Assembly: GCF_014648055.1 (NCBI RefSeq)
Contig: NZ_BMQJ01000002.1
Coordinates: forward strand, 655,363-719,362
Reading direction: 5' to 3'
Length of the DNA stretch: 64,000 nucleotides
Source: Streptosporangium pseudovulgare
GTDB taxonomy: Bacteria; Actinomycetota; Actinomycetes; Streptosporangiales; Streptosporangiaceae
Under the pieces are notes generated by a model. It saw only the letters and a program-made list of their open reading frames with translations. It did no database searches and was not told where the DNA came from. Position 1 is the first letter of the stretch, and the number at the start of each line of letters is the position of its first letter. Positions 53,145-61,828 of this stretch are shown in pieces. A program made the position numbers and the translations under genes.

Positions 53145-54404
53145 TCAGGGCCAGTCGAGGGCGGGACGCAGCGGCACGCCGGACTTTCCCTGCGGGCCGA
53201 GCTTCACGCCGAGCACCTGGTGGAGCTGGACCTTGTTGCGCTCGAAACCGACGATGCAGCCGGCCATGTACAGCCGCCAGACCCGGGCCGTGCCCCGGCC
53301 GACCTCGGCGACCGCCTCGTCCCAGTGCGCGTCGAGGTTGTCGCACCAGTGGCGGAGCGTCCTGGCGTAGTGCTCGCGGAGGTTCTCCTCGTGGTGGATC
53401 TCGAAGCCGGTGTCCTCCATCTCGCGGATGAGATGGCCGACCGACTCCAGCTCCCCGTCGGGGAAGACGTAGCGGTTGATGAACCCGCCCCCGTTGAACG
53501 TCTTCTCGGTGCCGGTGGGCCGGGTGATGCAGTGGTTGAGGAGCCGGCCGCCGGGGACGAGCTTGCCGTACAGGAAGCGGAAGTAGTTCGGCAGCTGGTC
53601 CTTGCCGATGTGCTCGGTGAGGCCGATGGAGCTGACCGCGTCGAAGCCGCTCTCGGTGACGTCGCGGTAGTCCATGTGGCGGACCTCGGCCAGTTCCTCC
53701 AGCCCGGCCTCGGCGATGGCCTTCTGCGCCCACTCGGCCTGCTGGCGCGAGAGGGTGACGCCCAGCGCCTTGACGCCGTACTCGCGGGCGGCGTGCATGA
53801 CCATGCCGCCCCAGCCGCAGCCGACGTCCAGCAGCCGCATCCCGGGCTTGAGGCCCAGCTTGCGGGCGACGAGGTCGAACTTGGTGAACTGCGCCTCCTC
53901 CAGCGTGGCGTCCTCGCGGGGGAAGGCCGCGCAGGTGTAGGCCATGGAGGGGCCCAGCACCCACTCGTAGAAGGTGTTGGAGACGTCGTAGTGGTGGTGG
54001 ATCGCCTGGGCGTCGCGCTCCTTGGCGTGCCTGCTGCCCATCCTGGCCAGCATGCTGCGGCGCACCTCCTGCGGGGGCGGGGGCACGCGCATCAGAAGGG
54101 GCTTGAGGCCCAGGGCGCGGACGGCGGCGATCTTCTCGCTCGCCGGGATGTCGTCGAGCGTGATCGACCACATCCGCGACAGCAGCGAGTACATGTCCCC
54201 GTGCACGTCGATGTGGCCCGACACGTAGGCCCGCGCGAGGCCGAGTTCGCCCGGGGCCTGCGCCAGGTAGGCGACGGCGATGGGGGACCTGATGTCGATG
54301 GCGATGTCGGCGCTGGCGGGGCCGGCCTTGCTGCCGTCGTAGGCGGTGAGGCGGACGTTCGCCTCGGGCCCGACGACCTTTTCGAAGATCTCTGCGAGTT
54401 TCAC
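53145..54404 (-). CDS. tmsB: SAM-dependent fatty-acid methyltransferase of 10-methyl branched lipid synthesis (CFA-synthase family)
   Basis: 419 residues. The C-terminal two thirds is a class I methyltransferase: LLDVGCGWGGMVMHAAREYG (about 201-220) binds SAM; HHHYDVSNTFYEWVLGPSMAYTCAAF is the CFA-synthase lipid/bicarbonate region; SSIGLTEHIG and NHCITRPTG follow. It is paired with an FAD oxidoreductase gene (tmsA) 13 bases upstream, the arrangement known for synthesis of 10-methyl (tuberculostearic-type) fatty acids: TmsB methylenates the oleoyl chain of a phospholipid and TmsA reduces it. GTG 54404 has AGGAGAG eight bases before it. Confidence 0.9.
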   Translation of the reverse strand: MKLAEIFEKVVGPEANVRLTAYDGSKAGPASADIAIDIRSPIAVAYLAQAPGELGLARAYVSGHIDVHGDMYSLLSRMWSITLDDIPASEKIAAVRALGLKPLLMRVPPPPQEVRRSMLARMGSRHAKERDAQAIHHHYDVSNTFYEWVLGPSMAYTCAAFPREDATLEEAQFTKFDLVARKLGLKPGMRLLDVGCGWGGMVMHAAREYGVKALGVTLSRQQAEWAQKAIAEAGLEELAEVRHMDYRDVTESGFDAVSSIGLTEHIGKDQLPNYFRFLYGKLVPGGRLLNHCITRPTGTEKTFNGGGFINRYVFPDGELESVGHLIREMEDTGFEIHHEENLREHYARTLRHWCDNLDAHWDEAVAEVGRGTARVWRLYMAGCIVGFERNKVQLHQVLGVKLGPQGKSGVPLRPALDWP

Positions 54405-54417
54405 AGAATCAACTCTC

Positions 54418-55785
54418 CTAACGCCCCCGTACACACTTGTCGTAGAGGTCGAGCAATCGGCCACCGGCATCGTATGCCCGCTTTACCGGCCAGTAGATAG
54501 GACCGTTATAAAACTTCCAGAACTCGTCCCGGTCGTAGAAAGACGTGGAGTACAGGGACTTGTGGCCGTCGAGCCGGTGGACCGTGTTCTCGATCATGCG
54601 GTTGTAGTAGCCGTCGAACTGGCCGCGGGGCAGCGGGACCGTGCCCCAGAACCCGAAGTTGACGTAGAGGCGGCCGGGCTCCAGCGGGTAGAGGGGCCAC
54701 TCTTCGGACGACTTCAGCGGGCACATCCACACCGGGGTCATGCCGACCTTGTCGTGGAAGAACTCCAGGAACTCCGCGCCGCGCTCGACGGGCACCTCGA
54801 TGTCCTGGATGACCGACTCCTGCACGGGCCGGCCGCGCCAGCGGTCCACCCGGGCGGTCAGGCCGTACCTGCGGTCCAGGCCGACGAGCCTGCGGTAGAC
54901 GTCGGAGCGCATCCACTTGCGGGGCATCAGCGAGCGCACCAGCGCGCCCTGCACGCCGAAGGCCCGCGAGCACCAGAACCAGTCGGTGTCCCAGCGCCAC
55001 AGGTAGTCGCGGACGGTCAGCCAGTCGCGCGTCCGGGTCTGGATCGACCGGTAGTAGATGCGCATCCCGGTGTAGTCGGACAGGTAGGGGGCCTTCTCGG
55101 CGAACTGCCCGACGGTGATGTAGAGCTCGTTCGGCCCGAAGTAGGTGCCGTCCACGAAGTCGGCCCGCTCACCCTCGTACTGGCCGCTCTCGCAGATCTC
55201 CCGCATGGCGACCATGCACTTGTCTGCGTCGGCGAAGGGGATGTGGGTGAGCCGGACGTACGGCTGGACGGGCTTGAGCCTGATGCGGATCCGCAGGGCG
55301 TAGCCGAGCGTGCCGTAGGAGTTGGGGAAGGCCCGGAACAGGTCGCGGTGCTCGTTGTCGTCGCGCGCCACGACGACCCGGCCGTCGCCGGTGAGGATCT
55401 CCAACTCCTCCACCGACTCGTGCGGCAGCCCGTCGCGGAAGCTGGTGGACTCGATGCCGAGCCCGGTCACCGCGCCACCCAGCGTGATCGTCTTCAGCTG
55501 CGGCACGACGTACGGCATGAGCCCGTGCGGGAGGGTGGCGTCCACCAGGTGCTCGTAGGTGGTCATGCCCTGCACCTCGGCCGTCATGGCCACCGGGTCG
55601 ACCTCGATGACCCTGTCGAGGTCGCGGGCCGACAGCTTGGCCGCACGGGAGGAGTCGCGGAAGCGGAACAGGTTGGTCGTGGCCTTGGCCAGCCGGGGAG
55701 CCGCGTCCTCGGGAATCTCGGCGTAGGCCTGCCTGATCTGCTCGACGGCCCGGCGGTGCGCCGCCATCTCCGTCATCTGTTCCAC
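54418..55785 (-). CDS. tmsA: FAD-binding oxidoreductase reducing 10-methylene to 10-methyl fatty acids
   Basis: 455 residues. FAD_binding_4 (PCMH-type) domain at about 40-190 (TTYEHLVDATLPHGLMPYVVPQLKTITLGGAVTGLGIESTSF, then VEELEILTGDGRVV and FPNSYGTLGYALRI). The C-terminal half has many Trp/Tyr residues and matches the DIMINUTO/DHCR24-like reductases. The tmsA-tmsB pair is the known source of 10-methyl-stearate in actinomycetes. GTG 55785 is used (GGGTGG seven bases upstream); ATG 55776 is an alternative. About 100 bases downstream of the D-2-hydroxyacid dehydrogenase gene on the same strand. Confidence 0.88.
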   Translation of the reverse strand: MEQMTEMAAHRRAVEQIRQAYAEIPEDAAPRLAKATTNLFRFRDSSRAAKLSARDLDRVIEVDPVAMTAEVQGMTTYEHLVDATLPHGLMPYVVPQLKTITLGGAVTGLGIESTSFRDGLPHESVEELEILTGDGRVVVARDDNEHRDLFRAFPNSYGTLGYALRIRIRLKPVQPYVRLTHIPFADADKCMVAMREICESGQYEGERADFVDGTYFGPNELYITVGQFAEKAPYLSDYTGMRIYYRSIQTRTRDWLTVRDYLWRWDTDWFWCSRAFGVQGALVRSLMPRKWMRSDVYRRLVGLDRRYGLTARVDRWRGRPVQESVIQDIEVPVERGAEFLEFFHDKVGMTPVWMCPLKSSEEWPLYPLEPGRLYVNFGFWGTVPLPRGQFDGYYNRMIENTVHRLDGHKSLYSTSFYDRDEFWKFYNGPIYWPVKRAYDAGGRLLDLYDKCVRGR

Positions 55786-55886
55786 AGGACATCCACCCCC
55801 GGAGCACTCATAGGAAGATCGCCTCTAGCACGGTATATCTCACCTGTCATCGGAGCCAGACGGGACACGTTAAACGCGCGGAAACT

Positions 55887-56873
55887 CTACGCCCGGCCCG
55901 TCCGGCGGCGGACAACCGCCCCCGTCCCATTGACCACATCCGTCACGGGGCGGCCGTCGAGGGCGGCGCCGAGGTTGTCCAGGACCCGCCGGACCAGCCG
56001 CCCGGTGACCTGCGCGGTCACCCCCGCCACGTGCGGGGACAGCAGCACCCGGGGGTGGCCGCGCAGCGGGTCGTCCGCGGGGAGCGGCTCGGTCTCGAAC
56101 ACGTCGAGCGCGGCGCCGCCCAGATGCCCGGAGGAAAGGGCCGAAAGCAGGGCCGCCCCGTCCACCACTCCCCCGCGGGCCGCGTTGACCAGCAGCGACC
56201 CGGCGGGCATCCGCAGCGGGTCGACCAGGCCCCGGGTCTCCTCTGCCAGCGCGACCACCACCACCAGCACGTCGGATGAGGCGACCAGCTCCGGCAGCGG
56301 CCGGTGGGGGTAGGGGGCCTCCCGGGGCCGCCGGGTCCAGTAGGACACCTCGCAGCCGTGCGCGGCGAACATTCGCGCGCACTCCCGGCCGATCGGGCCG
56401 AAGCCGACGATCCCGACGCGTGAGCCGTGCAGTTCCCTGGGGCCGAGGTCGAGCTGCGGCCAGCCGCCGGCGCGGACCGCGGCGTCGGCTTCGGGCAGCC
56501 GTCGCGACAGCGAGAGCGCGGCGGCGAGGCACCACTCGGCCACCGCGACGGCGCTCACCCCGGCGGTGTTGGCCAGCGGCACGCCGGCCGCGGCCAGCGC
56601 GGCGAGGTCGTGGCCGTCCACGCCCACCGAGGGCTGCTGCACGAACGCCAGCCGCGGGGCGGCGCGGACGGCCTCGGCGTCGAGCGCGAGCCCGCCGCTC
56701 CAGTCGCCGACCACGATCTCGGCGCCGGCCAGCGCGGTGAGCAGACCGGCGCGGTCGCGGCTCTCCGGGACCGACACCTCCACCCGGTCGCCGAGCGGGC
56801 CGAGCAGGCCGCGCAGCGCCTCGGCGGGCAGCGGCGGCAGCGCCAGCACCTTCCAGGGCGCCTCACCGGTCAT
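55887..56873 (-). CDS. D-2-hydroxyacid dehydrogenase family protein
   Basis: 328 residues. NAD-binding Rossmann part: GSRVGIVGFGPIGRECARMFAAHGCEV (about 150-176), with RR at the usual cofactor-specificity position (YWTRRPRE), suggesting NADP. Catalytic Arg lies in VNAARGGVVDGAAL, Glu in LDVFETEPLP, and His in LSPHVAGVT. It interconverts a 2-keto acid and a D-2-hydroxy acid; substrate unknown. It starts one base after the kinase stop, so the two are one transcript, and could be co-regulated with tmsAB further on. Confidence 0.9.
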   Translation of the reverse strand: MTGEAPWKVLALPPLPAEALRGLLGPLGDRVEVSVPESRDRAGLLTALAGAEIVVGDWSGGLALDAEAVRAAPRLAFVQQPSVGVDGHDLAALAAAGVPLANTAGVSAVAVAEWCLAAALSLSRRLPEADAAVRAGGWPQLDLGPRELHGSRVGIVGFGPIGRECARMFAAHGCEVSYWTRRPREAPYPHRPLPELVASSDVLVVVVALAEETRGLVDPLRMPAGSLLVNAARGGVVDGAALLSALSSGHLGGAALDVFETEPLPADDPLRGHPRVLLSPHVAGVTAQVTGRLVRRVLDNLGAALDGRPVTDVVNGTGAVVRRRTGRA

Positions 56874-56874
56874 G

Positions 56875-58539
56875 TCACTCGCCTCCCCGCGGGTGGAAGC
56901 TCGTGAAGATCTTCTCCATGAGCCCGGGACGCCCGTTCCACCCCTCGGCGGCCGTCCAGCTCAGCACGAAGACCGTGTCGCCGACCCCGACGAACCGGCG
57001 CGTCTCGCGGTAGGTCACTCCGGGCCTGGCCCACGGCGCGCCCCCGATCTGGTCCGTCTTCCAGGTGAACTCCCAGTCGAGCCCGGAGCCGTAGGCGAGC
57101 GGGACGTTCACCGTCTTCTCGGTGAGGATCTCGCTCCACTGGGCGGTGTCCTCCCGGACGGTCTCCTGGAGCGCGCGCAGGTTCCCGGCGTTCTCGGGGA
57201 GCACCTCGACCCCGAGGTGGGCCTGGCCGTCGGGGCTCAGCCACTGGGTGTAGTTCGTCTCGGCGGCCCAGTCGCCCCGCCAGCCGGCCGGGTAGCCGAT
57301 CGTCCAGTTGTCCGGCGCCTTGGCCTGCCAGAGCCGCAGCTGCGAGGCGGGCTTCCTGGTCCTGGTGGGGGTGGGGCTGGGCGAGGACGAGGCGCTCGGC
57401 GTCACCGTGTCACCGGGCGTCCCGGCGCCGTCGGGGATGGCGGTGACGGCCCGCTCGGACGGCCGCGCCGCGGAGGGGTCCGGCTCGCCGTTCCCGCTCA
57501 TCGCCAGGGCCGCGGCGCCGCCTCCGCCGAGGACGACCACGGCCGCCGCGATCAGTGCGATCCGCCCGGCGCGCCGCCGCTCCCGGTCGGGGCCGCGGGA
57601 CCCGTGGGATCCGGTGTTCCCGGTGCTTCCGGTGCTCCCGGTGGCTCCGGAGAGCGCGGAGGTCTCCGCCGTACGGTGCCGGTCGGTACGGCGGGGCCCC
57701 GTCGCGGCGCGACGCGGTCCGGCTGGCGCGGCGCCGCTCGCCTCGGCCAGCAGCAGGTCGGCCTGGTCGGCGGTGAGCCGGTGGGCCGGGTCGCGCTGGA
57801 GCATGCCGGTGAGCACCTCGCGCATCTCCGGCGGCACCCGGCTGAAGTCGGGCTCCTCGGTGATGAGCGCCCCGAGGGTGGCGATGGCGGTGGGGCGCTC
57901 GAAGGGACCGTGGCCCAGCAGCGCCGCGTACAGGGTCGCGCCGAGCGACCACAGGTCGGACCAGGGACCGGAGGGCCCCGCGGTGGCGCGTTCCGGCGGC
58001 AGGAAGCTGGGCGAGCCGGTCACCATGCCGGTCTGGGTCAGCGAGGTGTCGCCTTCGAGGGTGGCGATGCCGAAGTCGGTCAGCACGGCCCGGCCGTCGT
58101 CGGCCAGCAGGATGTTGCTGGGCTTGACGTCGCGGTGCAGGATGCCGGCCTCGTGGGCCGCCCGCAGCGCCGCCAGCACCTGGCGGCCGATCACGGCGAC
58201 CTGCTGGACCGACAGCGTGCCCACCTGGTCGAGGCCGCGGGCCCGGACCAGCTCCATGACGATCCAGGGGCGGCCGTCCTCCTCGGCGACGTCGTAGATC
58301 GCCACGATGCCCCGGTGGTTGAGCCGCGCCGCCGTCCTGGCCTCGCGGGAGGTGCGGGCGAGCTGGCGCTCGCGCTCGGCCGGGGGGAGGTTCGGCGGCA
58401 GCAGCACCTCCTTGACCGCGACGGGCCGGTCGAGAAGGGTGTCGTATCCCTCCCAGACCACGCCCATGCCGCCCCTGCCGAGCTCCCTCAGCAACCGGTA
58501 GCGCCCGGCGACAACCCGTCCACCGTCCGGATACGTCAT
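56875..58539 (-). CDS. Membrane-anchored serine/threonine protein kinase
   Basis: 554 residues. Hanks-type kinase at 14-270: GRGGMGVVW glycine loop, Lys43 (VAVKEV), HRDVKPSN with Asp137, DFG at 155-157, and PSFLPPERA. A flexible Gly-X-Y-like linker (SGATGSTGSTGNTGSHGSRG, about 330-350) leads to one membrane helix (RIALIAAAVVVLGGGGAAALA), a Ser/Thr/Pro stalk and an extracellular domain of about 165 residues (from LWQAKAPDNWTIGYPAGWRGDW). No PASTA repeats, so the sensor domain is of another kind. ATG 58539 follows AGGGG by eight bases; a GTG codon immediately precedes it. The stop is one base before the next gene. Confidence 0.92.
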   Translation of the reverse strand: MTYPDGGRVVAGRYRLLRELGRGGMGVVWEGYDTLLDRPVAVKEVLLPPNLPPAERERQLARTSREARTAARLNHRGIVAIYDVAEEDGRPWIVMELVRARGLDQVGTLSVQQVAVIGRQVLAALRAAHEAGILHRDVKPSNILLADDGRAVLTDFGIATLEGDTSLTQTGMVTGSPSFLPPERATAGPSGPWSDLWSLGATLYAALLGHGPFERPTAIATLGALITEEPDFSRVPPEMREVLTGMLQRDPAHRLTADQADLLLAEASGAAPAGPRRAATGPRRTDRHRTAETSALSGATGSTGSTGNTGSHGSRGPDRERRRAGRIALIAAAVVVLGGGGAAALAMSGNGEPDPSAARPSERAVTAIPDGAGTPGDTVTPSASSSPSPTPTRTRKPASQLRLWQAKAPDNWTIGYPAGWRGDWAAETNYTQWLSPDGQAHLGVEVLPENAGNLRALQETVREDTAQWSEILTEKTVNVPLAYGSGLDWEFTWKTDQIGGAPWARPGVTYRETRRFVGVGDTVFVLSWTAAEGWNGRPGLMEKIFTSFHPRGGE

Positions 58540-58680
58540 CACGTGACCCCTAGATCCCATCGGATAAGCCGCAAGTTTCCCACACCGACCGGCCGCCGGC
58601 GGTCCCGAACGGGCGATGGGACGCGGGCCGCCGCCCGGGGCTCGCGGGCCGGAATCCCGGTCACCGCCCGGCTCCGCGCA

Positions 58681-58735
58681 CGGCCCGCATCCGGCTCGCA
58701 CGCGGCTCGCATGCGGCCCGCATGCGGCCCGTACG
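58681..58735. repeat. Five 11-bp tandem repeats (CGGCYCGCAYG)
   Basis: Units begin at 58681, 58692, 58703, 58714 and 58725: CGGCCCGCATC, CGGCTCGCACG, CGGCTCGCATG, CGGCCCGCATG, CGGCCCGTACG. They lie in the divergent gap between the kinase and CoA-transferase genes, about 140 bases from the kinase start and 70 from the other. Confidence 0.9.
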
Positions 58736-58802
58736 TCCCGGCGCGGACGTCTTGCCACCCGGAGCCGAATGTTGTTCTACTTGGCCCCGGAGAGGAGATC
58801 GC

Positions 58803-59936
58803 ATGGAGCGCGTGACCAGGAGCGGCCCGCTGTCCGGAGTCCGCGTGCTGGAGCTGGCCGGCCTGGCCCCCGGCCCGTTCGCCGGGATGATGCTGGCCGA
58901 CCACGGCGCCGAGGTGCTGCGGATCGACCGGGTGGCCGCGGTCGCGGCGGCCGGGGACCGGCCCCGGCGCGACGTGATGGACCGCGGCAAGCGGACCATC
59001 GGGCTGGACCTGAAGTCGCCCGAGGGGGTGGCCGCGTTCCGGGAGCTGGCCGCGCACGCCGACGTGGTCATCGAGGTCTTCCGGCCGGGCGTCGCCGAGC
59101 GCCTCGGCATCGGCCCCGGGGACCTGCGGGCCGTCAACCCCCGGCTGGTGTACGGGCGGATGACCGGCTGGGGCCAGGAGGGCCCGCTGGCCATGACCGC
59201 CGGGCACGACATCGACTACATCGCCGTCGCGGGCGTGCTGTCCCTGCTGGGCCGCGAGGGCGGCAAGCCCACCCCGCCGATCAACATCCTCGGCGACTTC
59301 GCCGGCGGCGGCCTCATGCTCGCCTACGGCGTGCTGCTCGCCCTGTTCGAGCGGGAGCGGACCGGCCGGGGCCGGGTGGTCGACGCGGCCATGGTGGACG
59401 GCGCCGCGACCCTGTTCGCCATGTTCTACCAGGGCGTGCAGAGCGGCTTCTGGGGGCCGCGCGGCACCAACCTCCTCGACACCGGCGCCCCCATGTACGA
59501 CACCTACGAGACCGCCGACGGGGGCTTCGTCGCGGTGGGCGCGCTGGAGCCGCGGTTCTGGGCGGAGATGACGGCCCTGATGGGCCTCGCCGACCTGCCC
59601 GACCGCGACGACCGGGCGCGCTGGCCGGAGCTGCGCGAGCGGCTGGCCGAGGCGTTCCGTTCCCGGACCCGCGCCGAGTGGGAGGAGGTGTTCGCCGGGT
59701 CGGACGCCTGCGTCGTGCCGGTCCTGGATCCGGCCGAGGCCGCCGAGCACCCGCACAACCGGGCCCGCGGCACGTTCGTCGAGGTCGGCGGGGTCCGCCA
59801 GCCCGCGCCCGCGCCACGGCTGGAGGGCGCGGGCGAACCGGACCTCTCCCCCGCGACCCTCCTTTCGGACCTGTCGGACTGGGGGCTGGACCGGGGGACC
59901 GCCGAACGGCTGCGCGCCGCGGGCGTGCTCGCCTGA
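58803..59936 (+). CDS. CaiB/BaiF family CoA transferase, alpha-methylacyl-CoA racemase-like
   Basis: 377 residues. SGVRVLELAGLAPGPFAGMMLADHGAEVLRIDR and NKxx-type FRPGVAERLGIGP are class III CoA-transferase signatures; VYGRMTGWGQEGPLAMTAGHDIDYIA contains the His and Asp used as acid/base in alpha-methylacyl-CoA racemase (AMACR/MCR), which epimerise the 2-methyl centre of branched acyl-CoAs. RGRVVDAAMVDGAATL and GGFVAVGALEPRFW are also family blocks. Useful for breakdown of methyl-branched chains or sterol side chains, fitting the P450 and 10-methyl lipid genes nearby. GAGGAGA lies six bases before the ATG. Confidence 0.9.
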   Translation: MERVTRSGPLSGVRVLELAGLAPGPFAGMMLADHGAEVLRIDRVAAVAAAGDRPRRDVMDRGKRTIGLDLKSPEGVAAFRELAAHADVVIEVFRPGVAERLGIGPGDLRAVNPRLVYGRMTGWGQEGPLAMTAGHDIDYIAVAGVLSLLGREGGKPTPPINILGDFAGGGLMLAYGVLLALFERERTGRGRVVDAAMVDGAATLFAMFYQGVQSGFWGPRGTNLLDTGAPMYDTYETADGGFVAVGALEPRFWAEMTALMGLADLPDRDDRARWPELRERLAEAFRSRTRAEWEEVFAGSDACVVPVLDPAEAAEHPHNRARGTFVEVGGVRQPAPAPRLEGAGEPDLSPATLLSDLSDWGLDRGTAERLRAAGVLA

Positions 59937-59962
59937 GCCGACCCGGCCCGCCCCTTACCCGA

Positions 59963-59997
59963 GGGCGGCACATCCGTAGCGGATGTGCCGCCCTTTG
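59963..59997 (+). terminator. Intrinsic terminator after the CoA-transferase gene
   Basis: GGGCGGCACATCCG (59963-59976), loop TAG, CGGATGTGCCGCCC (59980-59993): a perfect 14-bp stem followed by TTTGT. Confidence 0.88.
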
Positions 59998-60006
59998 TCA
60001 TGTGAG

Positions 60007-60036
60007 TTGTGTGAAATGTAGTAGGTGTACTACATT
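60007..60036 (+). promoter_or_regulatory. Promoter with embedded palindromic operator for the ABC exporter operon
   Basis: TTGTGT (60007-60012), 18 bases, TACATT (60031-60036) make a promoter whose spacer and -10 are covered by a perfect 9-bp dyad: AATGTAGTA (60015-60023), GGTG, TACTACATT (60028-60036). A repressor here would exclude polymerase. TACATT ends seven bases before ATG 60044, so the message is probably leaderless. Confidence 0.75.
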
Positions 60037-60043
60037 CCATGGC

Positions 60044-60886
60044 ATGAGTACTGCGGTGAGCGTCCGCGGGTTGCGGATGGCGTACGGCACGGCCGAGGTG
60101 CTGCGAGGCGTCGACCTCGACATCCGGCGCGGCGAGATCTTCACGCTGCTCGGGCCCAACGGCGCGGGCAAGACCACCACGATCGAGATCCTGGAGGGCT
60201 TCCGGAACCGGTCGGCGGGCGAGGTGAGCGTGCTGGGCGCCGACCCGGCCCGGGGCGGCGACGCCTGGCGGGCCAGGCTCGGGATCGTGCTGCAGAACTG
60301 GCGCGACCACGGCCGCTGGGGCGTCCGGGAGCTGCTGGCCCACGTCGGGGAGTTCTACGACCGCCCCCGCGACCCCGACGAGCTGCTGGCCGCGCTGGGG
60401 CTCACCGAGCAGGCCGCGCAACGGGTGAACCGCCTGTCCGGCGGCCAGCGCCGCCGCCTCGACGTGGGGCTCGGCATCATGGGCCGGCCGGAGCTGCTGT
60501 TCCTGGACGAGCCGACGACCGGCTTCGACCCGGAGGCGCGCCGGGAGTTCCACCTGCTGGTGGAGAGGCTTGCCGCCGACGGCATGACGGTGCTGCTGAC
60601 CACCCACGACCTCGCCGAGGCCGAGAAGCTGGCGCACCGCACCGCCATCCTGGTCCGCGGGGAGATCGTCGCGTGCGGGAGTCCGGCCGAGCTGGCCGAC
60701 GCCGTACGGGCCGAGTCGCAGGTGCGCTGGCTGGAGGACGGCCGCGAGCGGGTCCTCACCACGGCCGACCCGTCGCGGGCGGCGTGGGAGCTGCACGAGC
60801 GGTTCGGCGGCCCGGTGCCGGGCCTGCAGGTCCGGCGCCCGTCACTGGAGGAGAACTACCTGAGCCTCATCGGGAGGGCGGCATGA
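60044..60886 (+). CDS. ABC transporter ATP-binding protein (DrrA-like exporter)
   Basis: 280 residues. Walker A LLGPNGAGKTTTIEIL (about 35-50), Q-loop VLQNW, signature LSGGQRRRLDVGL, Walker B PELLFLDEPTTGFDPEAR, H-loop TTHDL. The C-terminal extension (about 225-280, RWLEDGRERVLTT.. and LQVRRPSLEENYLSLIG) is typical of drug/antibiotic exporters of the DrrA type. The stop overlaps the permease start by ATGA. Likely controlled by the palindrome just upstream. Confidence 0.93.
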   Translation: MSTAVSVRGLRMAYGTAEVLRGVDLDIRRGEIFTLLGPNGAGKTTTIEILEGFRNRSAGEVSVLGADPARGGDAWRARLGIVLQNWRDHGRWGVRELLAHVGEFYDRPRDPDELLAALGLTEQAAQRVNRLSGGQRRRLDVGLGIMGRPELLFLDEPTTGFDPEARREFHLLVERLAADGMTVLLTTHDLAEAEKLAHRTAILVRGEIVACGSPAELADAVRAESQVRWLEDGRERVLTTADPSRAAWELHERFGGPVPGLQVRRPSLEENYLSLIGRAA

Positions 60887-61812
60887 CCGGCACGACGACC
60901 ACGACGACCACGACGACCACGACGACCCTTCCGGGCGGCGCGGCCACCGGGACACCCCGGGCGGGGGGAGGCGGTGTGAACGCCAGGGGACTGCGCGTCG
61001 GGCTGCGGCGGGGCTGGACGGAGTACCTGCACCTGGTCAGGGACCGCAGAGAGCTGATCAACAACATGGTCGGCACGGTCGGGGTCTTCGCGCTGCTGAT
61101 CCTGTGGATCGGCGACGGCCCGGTGGAGGGCACCGGCGTCTCCCAGTCGACGTTCATGACCATCGGCTTCCTCGCGTTCACCGTCTTCTCCAACGGGCTC
61201 ATGGCGCTGCCGATGGCGCTGACCACCGACCGGGAGGACGGGACGCTGCTGCGGCTGCGCACCCTCCCCGGCGGCATCACCGCCTACCTCACCGGGCGGG
61301 CGGTGACCTTCCTCTGCCAGATCGTCGTGCAGGGCGTGCTGATCCTGGCCACCGGCGTGGTCGTCGGCGACGCCGGGCTGCCCCGCGACTGGCTGACGCT
61401 GACCTGGGCGCTGCTGCTCGGCACGGTCGCGGTGGTCCCGCTGGGCGTCGCCATAGGCTGCCTGCTGCCCAACCCGAAGACCGCCGCGGGGGCCGTGGGC
61501 CTGCCGATGATGATCCTGATGGTGACCTCCGGCGTCATGATTCCGGTGACCTTCATGCCCGAGCCCGTCCAGTGGGTCTCGCAGGCGTTCCCCCTCTACT
61601 GGCAGGGGCTCGGACTGCGGGCGGCGTTCATGCCCGACAGCATGCTCGCCGCCGAGATCGCCGGAAGCTGGCGGTTGCCCTGGGTGGCCGTGGCGCTCGG
61701 CGCGTGGGCGGTCGCGGGGATGCTGCTGGCCCCGGTCATGGTCCGCCGGGTGACCCGGCGCGAGTCCGGGTCCCGGCTCGCCGATCGGCGACCGGCCGCG
61801 CAGGCGTCCTGA
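60883..61812 (+). CDS. ABC transporter permease (ABC-2 type)
   Basis: 309 residues with six hydrophobic helices: for example NMVGTVGVFALLILWIG, TFMTIGFLAFTVFSNGLMALPMAL, LPRDWLTLTWALLLGTVAVVPLGVAIGCLLP and MMILMVTSGVMIPVTFMP. The block ALTTDREDGTLLRLRTLPGGITAYLTGR is the ABC-2 cytoplasmic coupling region. It forms an exporter with the preceding ATPase; substrate unknown. Odd: residues 4-15 are twelve consecutive threonines, coded by four exact 9-bp repeats. Confidence 0.92.
   Translation: MTGTTTTTTTTTTTTLPGGAATGTPRAGGGGVNARGLRVGLRRGWTEYLHLVRDRRELINNMVGTVGVFALLILWIGDGPVEGTGVSQSTFMTIGFLAFTVFSNGLMALPMALTTDREDGTLLRLRTLPGGITAYLTGRAVTFLCQIVVQGVLILATGVVVGDAGLPRDWLTLTWALLLGTVAVVPLGVAIGCLLPNPKTAAGAVGLPMMILMVTSGVMIPVTFMPEPVQWVSQAFPLYWQGLGLRAAFMPDSMLAAEIAGSWRLPWVAVALGAWAVAGMLLAPVMVRRVTRRESGSRLADRRPAAQAS
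60892..60927 (+). repeat. Four exact 9-bp repeats ACGACGACC in the permease gene
   Basis: Four perfect tandem copies encode twelve threonines at the permease N-terminus. In-frame length variation by slippage is possible without loss of function. Confidence 0.92.
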
Positions 61813-61828
61813 GAGCTGGGAGACTACC

